DNA of 64,000 nt, from the NCBI GenBank assembly GCA_964434575.1, contig CAYSWB010000005.1, positions 21,813-85,812 of the forward strand, given 5' to 3'. Source of the stretch: DAORHV01 sp964434575 (GTDB lineage: Bacteria; Patescibacteriota; Gracilibacteria; Peribacterales; Peribacteraceae). Positions 23,160 through 31,526 of the stretch are shown here, in pieces. The position numbers and the translations under genes are program-made. The stretch's first letter is position 1. Each line of letters begins with the position of its first letter. The notes under the pieces are model-generated. The model saw only the letters and a program-made list of their open reading frames with translations, was not told the origin of the DNA and searched no databases.

Positions 23160-24419
23160 CTACGGCAGCAGGTGGCTGACCACCATGAACAGCCAGACGC
23201 ACAGCAGCGGCGGAGCGGTTCGCCATCCGCGCCAGAACGCCGGTGCGCAGAGGCTGGCGTACGCGTAGGAGAGGGCCCAGAGCACGGGCATGACGTAGGC
23301 GAATTTTTCAGGATGGTACTGCGATGCCGGATACGCGTAGATGTACGCGATCAATGCAGCGCACTGTACCGCGGCGAACGGCAGGAAGATGTTCCCCAGC
23401 CGGTGCCAGCGCTTGCGCACGTCCGCCGCGGCAAACAATGCCGCCAGGCATCCCAAAGCCAGGAGATGCAGACCGTACCGCAGCAGGATGCGGCGCGGTT
23501 TCATGCCCACGCCGTCAGCCGCCCATAACTGATGCCACGTTTCGTAGAGTGACGGGGCTTTCTGCAACGCTCCAGATGCCGTCAGCAGGTCGCGTCCGTG
23601 CTCGAACGTGAGCATTTCCAGGAAGAACTCGGCACGGTCGCGGTCGCGTTCCCGCCGCGCTTCTTCCAGGCGTTCGGGAAGCTCCCATGTCTCGTTGGAC
23701 GGCAGCAAGGTGCCTTCGGCCGTGTAGTAGCGGGCGTAGTAGTAGGGGAATGCCGCCGCCAGGGCCACGCCCACGGAGCACAGGCAGAGCGTCCAGCCGC
23801 GTTTATCGCCGGGAGTCAGGGCGTGGATGACCAACAACGGCAGCGCGAGTGTGAGCAGGCCGCTGAACTTGGTCATGAGGCCGGCGAAGAGCACGCACGC
23901 GAGCGCCGCCGCCCATGCGCCGCGCCTCCGTTTCGCAAGCACCAGCGACACCGAGCAATACAGCGCCGCCGAAGCCAGCGCCCAGACGATGCCGTCCAGC
24001 GACAGCGCGCGGGACAGCACGATGGCTACCGATGCGGAATAGCAGAGGTAGAGCAACAGGATGCCGAGCGGATGGCGCAGGATTTCCAGCCGCTTCAGCG
24101 AGCCACGCAGCAGCAGGAATCCCGCCAGCGATGCAAGCCACGAGGTCAGCTGGATGGCGTGGACGGCATGCAGTCCGGCGGCGGCGAACGCCTTGGCGAT
24201 CCAGAACCCCAGCGGCGGATGGTACGCGTGGAAGTGGCCGCGCAGCTCCGGCAGCAGATTGTGCCATCCGTACACCCGGACCATTTCGAGATGCGATTGG
24301 GCGTCGTAGCCGGTGACTTCGCCCCAGTGCTTGATCAGGGCCGCGGCGTGCACGAGCACGAACGTCGCCAAAAAGAAGCGCTCGACGTGCTTCCAGGACG
24401 GGGCGGGGATGCGGGGCAT
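23160..24419 (-). CDS. PMT/GT39-like membrane glycosyltransferase
   Basis: 419 residues with about nine to ten membrane helices. After helix one comes GYDAQSHLEMVRVYG, with an acidic residue where GT-C enzymes keep their catalytic Asp, then HAYHPPLGFWIAKAF, the HPPLG motif of the PMT_2 (ArnT/dolichyl-phosphate mannosyltransferase) family. A loop with a charged patch (RLEEARRERDRDRAEF) lies mid-protein. Such enzymes transfer sugars from polyprenyl-phosphate donors to envelope targets. The substrate is unknown. Last gene of an operon after a LytR-type protein, which fits cell-wall glycopolymer work. Confidence 0.75.
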   Translation of the reverse strand: MPRIPAPSWKHVERFFLATFVLVHAAALIKHWGEVTGYDAQSHLEMVRVYGWHNLLPELRGHFHAYHPPLGFWIAKAFAAAGLHAVHAIQLTSWLASLAGFLLLRGSLKRLEILRHPLGILLLYLCYSASVAIVLSRALSLDGIVWALASAALYCSVSLVLAKRRRGAWAAALACVLFAGLMTKFSGLLTLALPLLVIHALTPGDKRGWTLCLCSVGVALAAAFPYYYARYYTAEGTLLPSNETWELPERLEEARRERDRDRAEFFLEMLTFEHGRDLLTASGALQKAPSLYETWHQLWAADGVGMKPRRILLRYGLHLLALGCLAALFAAADVRKRWHRLGNIFLPFAAVQCAALIAYIYAYPASQYHPEKFAYVMPVLWALSYAYASLCAPAFWRGWRTAPPLLCVWLFMVVSHLLP

Positions 24420-24423
24420 GGCG

Positions 24424-25326
24424 TCAGCCGATGGCGTCCAGATCGCGCTGCTTGTTCATCTCGATGAAGGTGATCGTCCACACCGTCTGGCGGAAGACGT
24501 TCAGGTAGGTCAGTCCGTAGGCGAGCACGAAGACCAGGATGGTGCCGATGATGCCGATGATCGTCCAAGCCACGCTGGGGGCCAGGAACCACGTGAGCAC
24601 CGTGCCGAGGCCGAACAGGATGCTCGGCAGAAGGATGATGACCACGGCATTCATCACGACGCGGATGCCGATCACCCACATGAGGGCGAACAGGAATACC
24701 ACGTGGCCGATGTAGCTGACGGTGAGCTTGATGCTGCGGCCGGCGGCCTCGAACACGCCAAGCTTCTGGATCACCACGCCTTCCTCGGCAAAGCTGGCGA
24801 AGAAGCGCAGGATACTGGAGATGATCCACAGGATGATCGCGACGATCAGCAGTCCCCATTTCAGCCCTTCGGTGTAGCGCAGGATGAGCGACGACGCGGT
24901 GATGAAGATGCTCACGCCCGAGAACACGAAGATTTCGTGCAGCGTGAGGATGGGGAAGTAGTTGTACAGGCCCAGGATGAAACCGCCTTCGACTTTTTCT
25001 TTCTTGTACGCCTTCGCAGCCAAGCCGATGATGGCGCCGTCGCCCAAGCTGGGCACGAACAATTCGATCAGGAGCAGCAACAGGAACAGCACCAGCACCG
25101 TGATGAACAGCCACATCGGCGCGTGCTCGTAGAGGATGATCCAGTCATCGAGCAGGCCGACCTCGTGGCCGGTGACGTACGAGTACAGGAAGTACAGCTG
25201 GTAGCTCAGCAGCTTCAAGTCCAGCAGCAGGGCGAAGATTGTGCGGAAGAAGCCCCATGCACGCAGTTGCCGTTCGGTGGTGGTGATCCGCCAGGCCTCG
25301 GCGATGATTTCGCGGGGAGCGAGCAT
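24424..25326 (-). CDS. Polytopic membrane protein of unknown function
   Basis: 300 residues with about six hydrophobic segments, including PMWLFITVLVLFLLLLLIELF and two closely spaced C-terminal ones. The cytoplasmic-looking loop AAKAYKKEKVEGGFILGLYNYFP and the end YLNVFRQTVWTITFIEMNKQ resemble families with six-helix bundles related to the GPDPase membrane domain or DUF975, but I cannot decide. It sits between the LytR-type gene (7 bp) and the glycosyltransferase (4 bp), so all three form one operon. Confidence 0.6.
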   Translation of the reverse strand: MLAPREIIAEAWRITTTERQLRAWGFFRTIFALLLDLKLLSYQLYFLYSYVTGHEVGLLDDWIILYEHAPMWLFITVLVLFLLLLLIELFVPSLGDGAIIGLAAKAYKKEKVEGGFILGLYNYFPILTLHEIFVFSGVSIFITASSLILRYTEGLKWGLLIVAIILWIISSILRFFASFAEEGVVIQKLGVFEAAGRSIKLTVSYIGHVVFLFALMWVIGIRVVMNAVVIILLPSILFGLGTVLTWFLAPSVAWTIIGIIGTILVFVLAYGLTYLNVFRQTVWTITFIEMNKQRDLDAIG

Positions 25327-25333
25327 CGGGCGG

Positions 25334-26944
25334 TTACGGGACGGAAACCAAGTCTTGCAGGGGTTGGTAGGTGTAATTGTCGGTGAGCACGATGGCGATG
25401 TCGCTGCCGTCGGCCAGCGCGTCCGTGTCGGGGCTTTCCAGCATCGGGATCTGTAGGAGTGCCGACAGGTATGCTGCCGCCTTCTTGGCGCGCTCGGCCT
25501 TGGCGGCGGCGTCCTTGAGCATCAGGTTGTCGGCGGAGGACGTGCCGGACGCCGTGGGAGCCGCACGCACCACGATGTACGACGCCGCCTGCTTGGGCTC
25601 CGCGTCACGGGGGTAGTTCTTGGTCTCGGTCACGTTGAACATATAGCGGTACAGCTCGCCGCCCAGCTTGCGGGCCGCACCTTCCTTGGCGTCGGCGTTC
25701 AGCACCGCGATGCTCGGCGGGTCCATGAACAGTTCGCGGTGGCCGACGTACACTTCCGTCAGCACTTTCAGCTGTTTCCAGGTGAGTGGGAACGGGGGAA
25801 TGGAGACCGGCAACAGCACCGAAGCGCCGTCGAACTCCTCGCGTGGAGGCGCATAGAGGAAGCCGCCCGGCTCGATGAGCGATCCGTAGAGGCCGTTCTG
25901 GTCGTGCAATTGCAGGCTGGTGATCTTGCCGCCGTCCACTCCCTTGCCCAGCGATGCCAGGCCCAGAAGCTCGCGGCTGGAGAGCGTGGAGCGGAAGTTC
26001 GTCGAGATGATGCCGAACAATTCGGTCATCTTCCCCACGTTGCCGATGACGCCGCTCTCACGGACTTTGGCCAACCCGGCCGACAGGATTTGCTGCTGGC
26101 GGGCCGAACGTGAGAAGTCGCTGGTGGAGTGGCGGCTGCGGGCGTACTTGAGGGCGGTGGTTCCGTCCATGTGCTGCGGTCCGGCCGAGATCGAGAACGT
26201 TTCGTACGTGTAGTTGGGGCCCGGGTACTCCGTGTCCACGATGTCCTGCGGCACGACCACGTCGATGCCGCCGATGGCATCCACCGCCTGCACGAACCCG
26301 TCGAAGTTGATCTTCATCACGCCGTGCACAGGCAGGTCCATCAGCGTGCCGATCTCCACGCCGAGCTGCTTGAGCGCGTCGCTTTCGGCCTGACTGCGTT
26401 CGGTGCCCTGGGCCACGAGATAATTCTTGTAGTTGCGGTACAGGCTGTTGATGCGGCCGTCGCCCATTTTCTCGGTCTTGATCAGCCACAGGTCGCGCGG
26501 CAGCGACAGGAGTACCACGCCCTGCTTGCCCTTGGCGTCGATGCTGGCGAGCATGATGGTATCGGTGAGATCCACGCCTTCGTGCAAGCTGCCGCCTTCG
26601 CCGAGCAGCAGCAGGTTGGTAAATCCGCGTTCGTCGGTGGGAAGCTCCACGCCGGCGACCGAAACGAGGCTCTCGAGCGAAAATACTTTCATGGCCAGCA
26701 GCACGCGCATGGTGCCGATGATCAGCAGTCCGGCAAAGAGCACGGCGATGAGCACCGCCAGGGCCTTCTTCAACACGCCGACGTGGTTTTCGTGTTCCTC
26801 CTTCTCGATGTCATGCTTGCGGCGCAACAACGCGTAGACGTTTTCCAAGGGCTTGAGGACGTTGCTGGCGACGGTGAGCGCCCGCTTCGCGAATGAGGGA
26901 GTGTTTTTCCGATCATCGCGAATGGGCCGAATACTGAAAGACAT
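25334..26944 (-). CDS. LytR-CpsA-Psr family protein
   Basis: 536 residues from MSFSIRPIRDDRKNTPS. A cytoplasmic N-terminus of about 75 residues and one membrane helix (LIAVLFAGLLIIGTMRVLLAM) precede the LCP catalytic domain: NLLLLGEGG, DLTDTIMLASID, VVLLSLPRDLWL, GRINSLYR, YARSRHSTSDFSRSARQQQIL. These Arg/Asp residues bind polyprenyl-pyrophosphate. LCP enzymes move glycopolymers from lipid carriers to peptidoglycan or protein. The last ~120 residues form a LytR C-terminal domain. The frame is open upstream, but the -10 box 7 nt before this ATG fixes the start. First gene of a three-gene envelope operon. Confidence 0.9.
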   Translation of the reverse strand: MSFSIRPIRDDRKNTPSFAKRALTVASNVLKPLENVYALLRRKHDIEKEEHENHVGVLKKALAVLIAVLFAGLLIIGTMRVLLAMKVFSLESLVSVAGVELPTDERGFTNLLLLGEGGSLHEGVDLTDTIMLASIDAKGKQGVVLLSLPRDLWLIKTEKMGDGRINSLYRNYKNYLVAQGTERSQAESDALKQLGVEIGTLMDLPVHGVMKINFDGFVQAVDAIGGIDVVVPQDIVDTEYPGPNYTYETFSISAGPQHMDGTTALKYARSRHSTSDFSRSARQQQILSAGLAKVRESGVIGNVGKMTELFGIISTNFRSTLSSRELLGLASLGKGVDGGKITSLQLHDQNGLYGSLIEPGGFLYAPPREEFDGASVLLPVSIPPFPLTWKQLKVLTEVYVGHRELFMDPPSIAVLNADAKEGAARKLGGELYRYMFNVTETKNYPRDAEPKQAASYIVVRAAPTASGTSSADNLMLKDAAAKAERAKKAAAYLSALLQIPMLESPDTDALADGSDIAIVLTDNYTYQPLQDLVSVP

Positions 26945-26951
26945 CGTGCGG

Positions 26952-26957
26952 ATTCTA
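26952..26957 (-). promoter_or_regulatory. -10 box of the LytR operon, probable leaderless mRNA
   Basis: TAGAAT on the minus strand ends 7 nt before the ATG at 26944. Confidence 0.55.
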
Positions 26958-27079
26958 CAGCAAGAAACGGCGTCGGTCACGCGCCGCAGGCACGAACGTT
27001 CACCTCTGTTTATACGCTGCTCCAAGCCCAAAAACACCACTCCGCGTTTCGGGGCTCCATGATTGTTTTTCCACCACGC

Positions 27080-27103
27080 AAAAGGGGCCTTTCGGCCCCT
27101 CTT
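27080..27103 (-). terminator. Terminator of the zinc-ribbon gene
   Basis: On the minus strand AAGAGGGGCC-GAAA-GGCCCCTTTT, a perfect stem with tetraloop and short T run, 20 bp after the stop. Confidence 0.8.
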
Positions 27104-27123
27104 GGTTTATGGTCAATGTTCGC

Positions 27124-27426
27124 TTACGCGGCCATGTCCATCGGCGCTCCGGCCTTGTCGGCCTTGAAGCAGTTCAGACACAGGACCGGGCGTCCGCCTT
27201 CGGACTCCGGGCGCGGCTTGAACGGAACCTCGCACTGGGCGCCGCACTTGGCGCACACGGCGGGGTACATCTGCCGGTTCGTCATGCGCTCGTTCTTGCG
27301 CTTGTTGCGGCAGTCCTTGCAGCGCTGGGGAGCAGCGAGACCGCGCTCCTGGTAGAAAGCCTGCTCACCCTCGGAGAAGGTGAAAGCGGCACCGCAGTCG
27401 CGGCAGGTGATCTGTTGATCAGCCAT
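27124..27426 (-). CDS. Double zinc-ribbon protein (CxxC-x17-CxxC type)
   Basis: 100 residues from MADQQITCRDCGAAFTFSEGEQ. Two zinc-binding modules are clear: CRDCGAAF ... QRCKDCR in the first half and AVCAKCGAQC ... VLCLNCF in the second. The first matches the 'probable zinc-ribbon' module (ITCxDCG..F.F..GEQ.FY...GL..P.RC..CR) found in small bacterial proteins. Role unknown; RNA or protein binding is plausible. It has a leader of about 88 nt and a promoter overlapping a perfect palindrome. Start chosen at the module boundary; 41 upstream in-frame codons fall in the leader. Confidence 0.8.
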   Translation of the reverse strand: MADQQITCRDCGAAFTFSEGEQAFYQERGLAAPQRCKDCRNKRKNERMTNRQMYPAVCAKCGAQCEVPFKPRPESEGGRPVLCLNCFKADKAGAPMDMAA

Positions 27427-27517
27427 GATAGAAAAAAAGAAAAAGAGAGTAATGATGCACGTTCCTTCTTTTCTAGTTCTGGCTAGTCGCGAGATACTGA
27501 TACGAAGGCGTTTGCAG

Positions 27518-27549
27518 GTACAGTGTACTGTACATTCGCGCTTTTGCAA
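27518..27549 (-). promoter_or_regulatory. Zinc-ribbon promoter with perfect palindromic operator
   Basis: On the minus strand TTGCAA (27544-27549) and TACACT (27522-27527) are spaced by 16 bp. The -10 lies inside the palindrome GTACAGT-GT-ACTGTAC (27518-27533), so a dimeric repressor bound there would mask the promoter. Confidence 0.6.
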
Positions 27550-27620
27550 GTTGTTTTAGAACTTCATTGTTACCTCCGTAAACAATGAATGAGGCTTTCC
27601 GTAGCTTCTGTAGGGGCTTT

Positions 27621-28031
27621 TCAGCTGATCCAGATGCCCAGCATCGTCACCACGGCGCCGAAAACGATGCCGCACAGCACTTCCAGCAGCGAGTGCCCCA
27701 GGCGCTCGGACAGGTGCTGCCAGTGCTGCAGACGGTTCAGGACCTTGGCCTGCTCGCCGATGGCCCGGCGTGAGCTGGTGGCGTCGTACCAGATGATGCA
27801 GGCGAATACGAACGCGATGGCGAATTCGATGGAATGCAGCCCCGACTTCTTGGCGACCACGATCACCAGCGACGTGACGAACGCCGAATGGCTGCTGGGC
27901 ATGCCGCCCGAACGGAAGATGCCGGCGTGCCAGGCTCCCGTGCGCATGCCTTCCACGGTCATCTTCACGATTTCCGACAACAGCGCGACGACCAGCGGGA
28001 TCAGGAACGGGTAGGAGCGGAGGATGGTCAT
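27621..28031 (-). CDS. Divergent PAP2 family membrane protein (DUF212)
   Basis: 136 residues with four to five membrane segments. The motif FRSGGMPSSHSAFVTSL matches the PAP2 phosphatase signature PSGHS/PSSHS, and the later IGEQAKVLNRL ... RLGHSLLEVLCGIVFG carries a second conserved GHS. DUF212 proteins are short relatives of lipid phosphatases; activity is not established. It may act on undecaprenyl or phospholipid phosphates. It lies downstream of rplL but beyond its terminator. Interval 27427-27620 contains the zinc-ribbon leader and promoter. Confidence 0.85.
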   Translation of the reverse strand: MTILRSYPFLIPLVVALLSEIVKMTVEGMRTGAWHAGIFRSGGMPSSHSAFVTSLVIVVAKKSGLHSIEFAIAFVFACIIWYDATSSRRAIGEQAKVLNRLQHWQHLSERLGHSLLEVLCGIVFGAVVTMLGIWIS

Positions 28032-28072
28032 GCGGGCATTGTCTGGGCTAGGGGCTGGAATTGCAACAGCAC

Positions 28073-28101
28073 AAAAAAACCCGGCGGTGAGGCCGGGTTT
28101 T
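28073..28101 (-). terminator. rplJL terminator
   Basis: On the minus strand AAACCCGGC-CTCACC-GCCGGGTTT followed by a T run, shortly after rplL. Confidence 0.9.
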
Positions 28102-28123
28102 CGGAGTTCGTGGGGAGGGTCGA

Positions 28124-28528
28124 TTACTTCAGGTTGACCTTGCCGCCGGCGGCCTCGATCTTCTTCTTCATTTCCTGGGCGTCGGCCTTGGCCACACCCT
28201 TCTTCAGCATGGCCGGGGTCTTGTCGACCAGGTCCTTGGCCTCACCCAAACCGAGCTGGGTGATTTCGCGGACGACCTTGATGATGGCGATCTTCTGAGC
28301 GCCGGAGTCGGCCAGCTCGACGTCGAAGCTGGACTTCTCCTCGTCGGCGCCGGCTGCACCACCGCCAGCGGCGGGAGCGGCGGCCATGGCCACGGGAGCG
28401 GCGGCGGAGATACCGTAGGTCTTCTCCATGAATTTGACGACGTTGTTGAGCTGAATGACGTTCAGCTTCTCCAGCGCGTCGATGACAGCCTGTTCCTCTT
28501 TGGTGAGGGTGGTTGCTGCGTCAGACAT
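28124..28528 (-). CDS. rplL: 50S ribosomal protein L7/L12
   Basis: 134 residues. The N-terminal dimerisation helix (EEQAVIDALEKLNVIQLNNVVKFMEKTYG) is followed by an Ala/Gly-rich hinge (AAAPVAMAAAPAAGGGAA). The C-terminal globular domain is EKSSFDVELADSGAQKIAIIKVVREITQLGLGEAKDLVDKTP ... EAAGGKVNL. It forms the ribosome stalk that recruits translation GTPases. It follows rplJ by 33 bp and is controlled by the same promoter and leader. Confidence 0.97.
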   Translation of the reverse strand: MSDAATTLTKEEQAVIDALEKLNVIQLNNVVKFMEKTYGISAAAPVAMAAAPAAGGGAAGADEEKSSFDVELADSGAQKIAIIKVVREITQLGLGEAKDLVDKTPAMLKKGVAKADAQEMKKKIEAAGGKVNLK

Positions 28529-28561
28529 AAAAGGATGGGGAAAAAGAAATGAGATTCGGAA

Positions 28562-29179
28562 CTAAGCTGCGGGAGCAGCGGGCTCGGTTGCGGGTGCGGG
28601 AGCGGCCTCGGCAGCCGGGGCTGCGGGCGCGGCGGCCGGAGCCGGAGCGGCTTCGGCGGGCTTCTTCTTGGCGACCTCGGACAGGGCGCGGGCGAAGCTC
28701 GTGAGGGGACCGTTGCAGGCCGACACGAACTGCGTGAGCGGCGTGTTGACCATCGTGATGAAGATGCCGAGCAGCTGCTGGCGGCTGGGGATCTGGGCGA
28801 ACTCCGAAGCTTCCGCGGTGGAGAGGAGCTTGCCGTCGAAGATGCCTCCGATCAGCTTCACCTTGTCGTTTTCCTTGGAGAACTTGAACGCGATGCTGGC
28901 ACCGGCGACCGGATCCTCGTTGGAGAAGATGCAGGCGACGGGGCCCGGCAGGGCGGAGTCGGCGATCTCGGGGGCGTTCAGCTCCTTGGCGGCCAGCTGG
29001 ATGAGCGACTTCTTGGCGACCTTCATCTCGGCTTTGCCCTCGCGGAGCTTGCCGCGGAGCTTGCTGATGTCGGCGACCTTCAGGCCGATGTAGTGCGCGA
29101 ACATCACCGACTTGGCGGATTTCATTTTGTCCTTCAGCTCGGTGAGCTGGGCGGCCTTCTGATCACGGGTGAGAGCCAT
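28562..29179 (-). CDS. rplJ: 50S ribosomal protein L10
   Basis: 205 residues. The N-terminal rRNA-binding domain is MALTRDQKAAQLTELKDKMKSAKSVMFAHYIGLKVADISKLRGKLREG, and KKSLIQLAAKELN follows. The helix that binds L7/L12 dimers lies around 150-170. The last ~35 residues are an Ala/Pro/Glu-rich low-complexity tail, longer than usual. L10 anchors the L7/L12 stalk and represses its own operon by binding the leader. The leader here contains a strong attenuator (29247-29285). Confidence 0.96.
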   Translation of the reverse strand: MALTRDQKAAQLTELKDKMKSAKSVMFAHYIGLKVADISKLRGKLREGKAEMKVAKKSLIQLAAKELNAPEIADSALPGPVACIFSNEDPVAGASIAFKFSKENDKVKLIGGIFDGKLLSTAEASEFAQIPSRQQLLGIFITMVNTPLTQFVSACNGPLTSFARALSEVAKKKPAEAAPAPAAAPAAPAAEAAPAPATEPAAPAA

Positions 29180-29398
29180 GGGAGGGTTGTAGGAGAGGGG
29201 AGGGACGGGCGCGGAAAAAGCACCCGCACTGCGCGGACGGGAGGCTAAAAAAAAGCTGGTTCCCGTTAACCGTCCGGGAGACCAGCGAGGAACACGGCAC
29301 GATTCACCAAGCCGGGGCCGGGTGAGCGCTGCTGTACTCCTCGGGAGGATTTACGTTCGGCCTGGGGCCTAGTACCTCCGGTCTTCGGACTTGCGCAC
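29180..29398 (-). ncRNA. rplJL mRNA leader (L10 leader-like)
   Basis: About 210 nt between promoter and rplJ. It holds several hairpins (CCGGTCTTCGG, CCTCCCGAGG, GGCC-repeat) and an attenuator. L10 leaders in other bacteria bind the L10-L7/L12 complex. Position and structure support this role, but I could not check the known consensus. Confidence 0.6.
29247..29285 (-). terminator. Attenuator in the rplJL leader
   Basis: On the minus strand CTGGT-C-TCCCG / CGGGA-ACCAG (one bulge) is followed by a C and eight T, an intrinsic terminator inside the leader. Downstream CCCGTCC (29234-29242 region) could pair with GGACGG of the loop and form a rival structure. Confidence 0.75.
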
Positions 29399-29427
29399 AG
29401 AGTACTCGGGAGGGGCGGGCGTGTCAA
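29399..29427 (-). promoter_or_regulatory. rplJL promoter
   Basis: On the minus strand TTGACA and TACTCT are spaced by 17 bp, an almost perfect sigma-70 promoter, as expected for ribosomal protein genes. Confidence 0.85.
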
Positions 29428-29513
29428 CACCATTTTCCGTCGGGGCTGTAAGGCGTTGGCGGTCATTTCGTCGTTTTTGGCGGCCTTTTTCTCGACGGAG
29501 GGCACGTGGCTGC

Positions 29514-29519
29514 TACACT
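29514..29519 (+). promoter_or_regulatory. rel -10 box
   Basis: TACACT with a TGC extension ends 9 nt before the rel ATG at 29529, so the leader is nil or a few nt. Confidence 0.55.
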
Positions 29520-29528
29520 ACCGTGAAC

Positions 29529-31445
29529 ATGGAAAGCGCGCGTGTGAGCACCGGGTCGGCCATGGGGCACGCATTGGAGGAGTTGCGCAAGAAGCACCCC
29601 GCGCTGGGCGGGCACAAATTGCAGAAAGCGCTGAACGTTGCGACGCAGGCCTACGAAAACCGGCAGATGGACCATATGGAGGGCGTCACGATGCTTTCCC
29701 ATGCCCAAGGCGTACTGAAGATCTTCATCGAGTTTTGCCCGGACGAGGACGCGCTGGCGGCTTGTCTGCTGCAACACGTGCTGAAATGCGATTACCCCGT
29801 CCAGACGCTGGAAGAGGAGTTCGGCAAGAACGTGCGCGATATCGTCAGCCGTATCCACCTGTTGTCGCACATGAGCACCACCGACTGGCGCCGCTCGGTG
29901 GACGACCTGAAGATCATGCTGGTCTCGGTGGCCGATGACACGCGCGTGCTCATTTTGAAGCTCTGCATCCAGTGCTATCTCATCGAGAACCTGGAGGCGC
30001 TCAAGCCCCAGAGCCGCATCATCCACTGCCGTCAGTCGCTGCAGCTGTTCGCGCCGGTGGCGGCACGGTTGGGTATCTACGCGCTCAAGTACCGCCTGGA
30101 GCAACGGGCTTTCCCGGTGGCGTACCCCACGGACTCCGGAGCCATCGACCGGCAGATCGAGCTGCTGCACAAGTCCCATGGCAACTTCCTGAACGCGGCC
30201 GTGTCGCACCTGCGGCAGTTCCTGTCGCAGGAAGGATTGAAGTGCGAGGTCATGGCGCGCGAGAAGCATTCGTACAGTTTGTTCCAGAAGATGCAGCGCA
30301 AAAGCATCACCGACATCGAGAAGGTCACCGACCTCATCGCTATCCGCGTGGTGGTGCCCACGTTGCCCGACTGTTACCAGGTGCTGGGCCTGCTGCACCG
30401 CCTGGCCACGCCCATTTCGCACCGCTTCAAGGACTACATCTCGTTCCCCAAGCCCAACGGCTACCAGAGTCTCCACACCTCCGTCATCGGCCTGCCCGGC
30501 GCGCCGGGCAACCTCATGATCGAAGTGCAGATCCGCACCGCGGACATGCACCGCGAGGCCGAGTACGGTATCGCCGCGCACTGGATGTACAAGGAAGAGC
30601 GCGCCATCCAGCGGTCGGTGGGCCGCATGCAGCTCAACGACGTGCTGCTGCGCCAACAATCCGTGGCGCGCGAGAAGAACGACACGGCCGACCTGCGGCT
30701 GGTGGACCATATTTACGTCCTCACGCCGCACGGCGACATCATCGAGCTGCCGGACGGCGGCACGCCGCTGGATTTCGCGTTCTCGCTGCACACCGACCTG
30801 GGACTGAAGTTCAAGTCCGCCCGCGTGAACGGCAGCATCGTGCCCATTTCGCACAAGCTGGAGAACGGCGACGTGGTGGAGATCCTCACGCACAAGCATC
30901 CGCGACCGGCGCTGCACTGGATGGAAGAGCTGGCCACGCCGTCGGCGCGGTCCAAGCTGAAGGCGTACTTCTTCTCGCACAACCGCGCGCAGTTCATCAC
31001 CCGCGGCCGCGAGATGCTCAATGCGGAGTTCAAGAGCCGCCGCCTGTCCGCCCTGGACGGCGAGCTGAGCGCGCTCAAGATGTTCGACGGCCAGACGCAG
31101 TCCCTGAAGGAGCGCGAAGACCTGCTGGTGAAGATCGGCATGGGCACGGTCCGCGTGTCCACGGTGCTCGGACATCTGTCGTTGGACCAGGTGCCGGCCA
31201 AGAAGAAGCAGCCCGCGGCGAAAGTGAAGGCCGAGGCCGCTCACCTGGTGGCCATCGGCGACCGTTCCATCGACATGCCGTACCGGTTTGCCAAGTGCTG
31301 CAGCCCGAACACGGCCGATCCTCGGCCCAAGCACATCGTGGGCTTCATCACCCGCGCGGGTGATATCTCGGTGCACAAAGACGACTGCCGCATGGTGAAG
31401 GCCGCCAATCCCGAGAGGAAGATTTCGGTCAGTTGGGGAAAGTAA
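29529..31445 (+). CDS. rel: RelA/SpoT-type (p)ppGpp synthetase with degenerate hydrolase domain
   Basis: 638 residues from MESARVSTGSAMG. Order: HD-like domain (~20-180), synthetase (~240-390), TGS (~400-460), helical region, and a zinc-finger-like domain near the end (YRFAKCCSPN ... ISVHKDDC). The synthetase has VTDLIAIRVVV, KPNGYQSLHTSV and EVQIRTxxMHxxAExGxAAHW, all expected for pyrophosphoryl transfer from ATP to GTP/GDP. In the HD domain the catalytic His-Asp pair reads QHVLKCD where active SpoT enzymes have HDxxED, so hydrolysis is probably lost. No ACT domain follows. The likely role is stringent-response alarmone synthesis. Confidence 0.9.
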   Translation: MESARVSTGSAMGHALEELRKKHPALGGHKLQKALNVATQAYENRQMDHMEGVTMLSHAQGVLKIFIEFCPDEDALAACLLQHVLKCDYPVQTLEEEFGKNVRDIVSRIHLLSHMSTTDWRRSVDDLKIMLVSVADDTRVLILKLCIQCYLIENLEALKPQSRIIHCRQSLQLFAPVAARLGIYALKYRLEQRAFPVAYPTDSGAIDRQIELLHKSHGNFLNAAVSHLRQFLSQEGLKCEVMAREKHSYSLFQKMQRKSITDIEKVTDLIAIRVVVPTLPDCYQVLGLLHRLATPISHRFKDYISFPKPNGYQSLHTSVIGLPGAPGNLMIEVQIRTADMHREAEYGIAAHWMYKEERAIQRSVGRMQLNDVLLRQQSVAREKNDTADLRLVDHIYVLTPHGDIIELPDGGTPLDFAFSLHTDLGLKFKSARVNGSIVPISHKLENGDVVEILTHKHPRPALHWMEELATPSARSKLKAYFFSHNRAQFITRGREMLNAEFKSRRLSALDGELSALKMFDGQTQSLKEREDLLVKIGMGTVRVSTVLGHLSLDQVPAKKKQPAAKVKAEAAHLVAIGDRSIDMPYRFAKCCSPNTADPRPKHIVGFITRAGDISVHKDDCRMVKAANPERKISVSWGK

Positions 31446-31448
31446 GAA

Positions 31449-31521
31449 ATCAAAGACGACCAGGACGTCAAAGAAGACAAGGAATCGTTATCATCCTTGT
31501 CTTCGTTGTCGTCTTTGAAAT
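31449..31521. terminator. Long repeat-built hairpin between rel and tig
   Basis: TCAAAGACGAC pairs with GTCGTCTTTGA and AAGACAAGG with CCTTGTCTT around a 12-nt loop. There is no clean T run, but it separates two convergent genes and should stop transcripts from both. Confidence 0.65.
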
Positions 31522-31526
31522 CCTGA

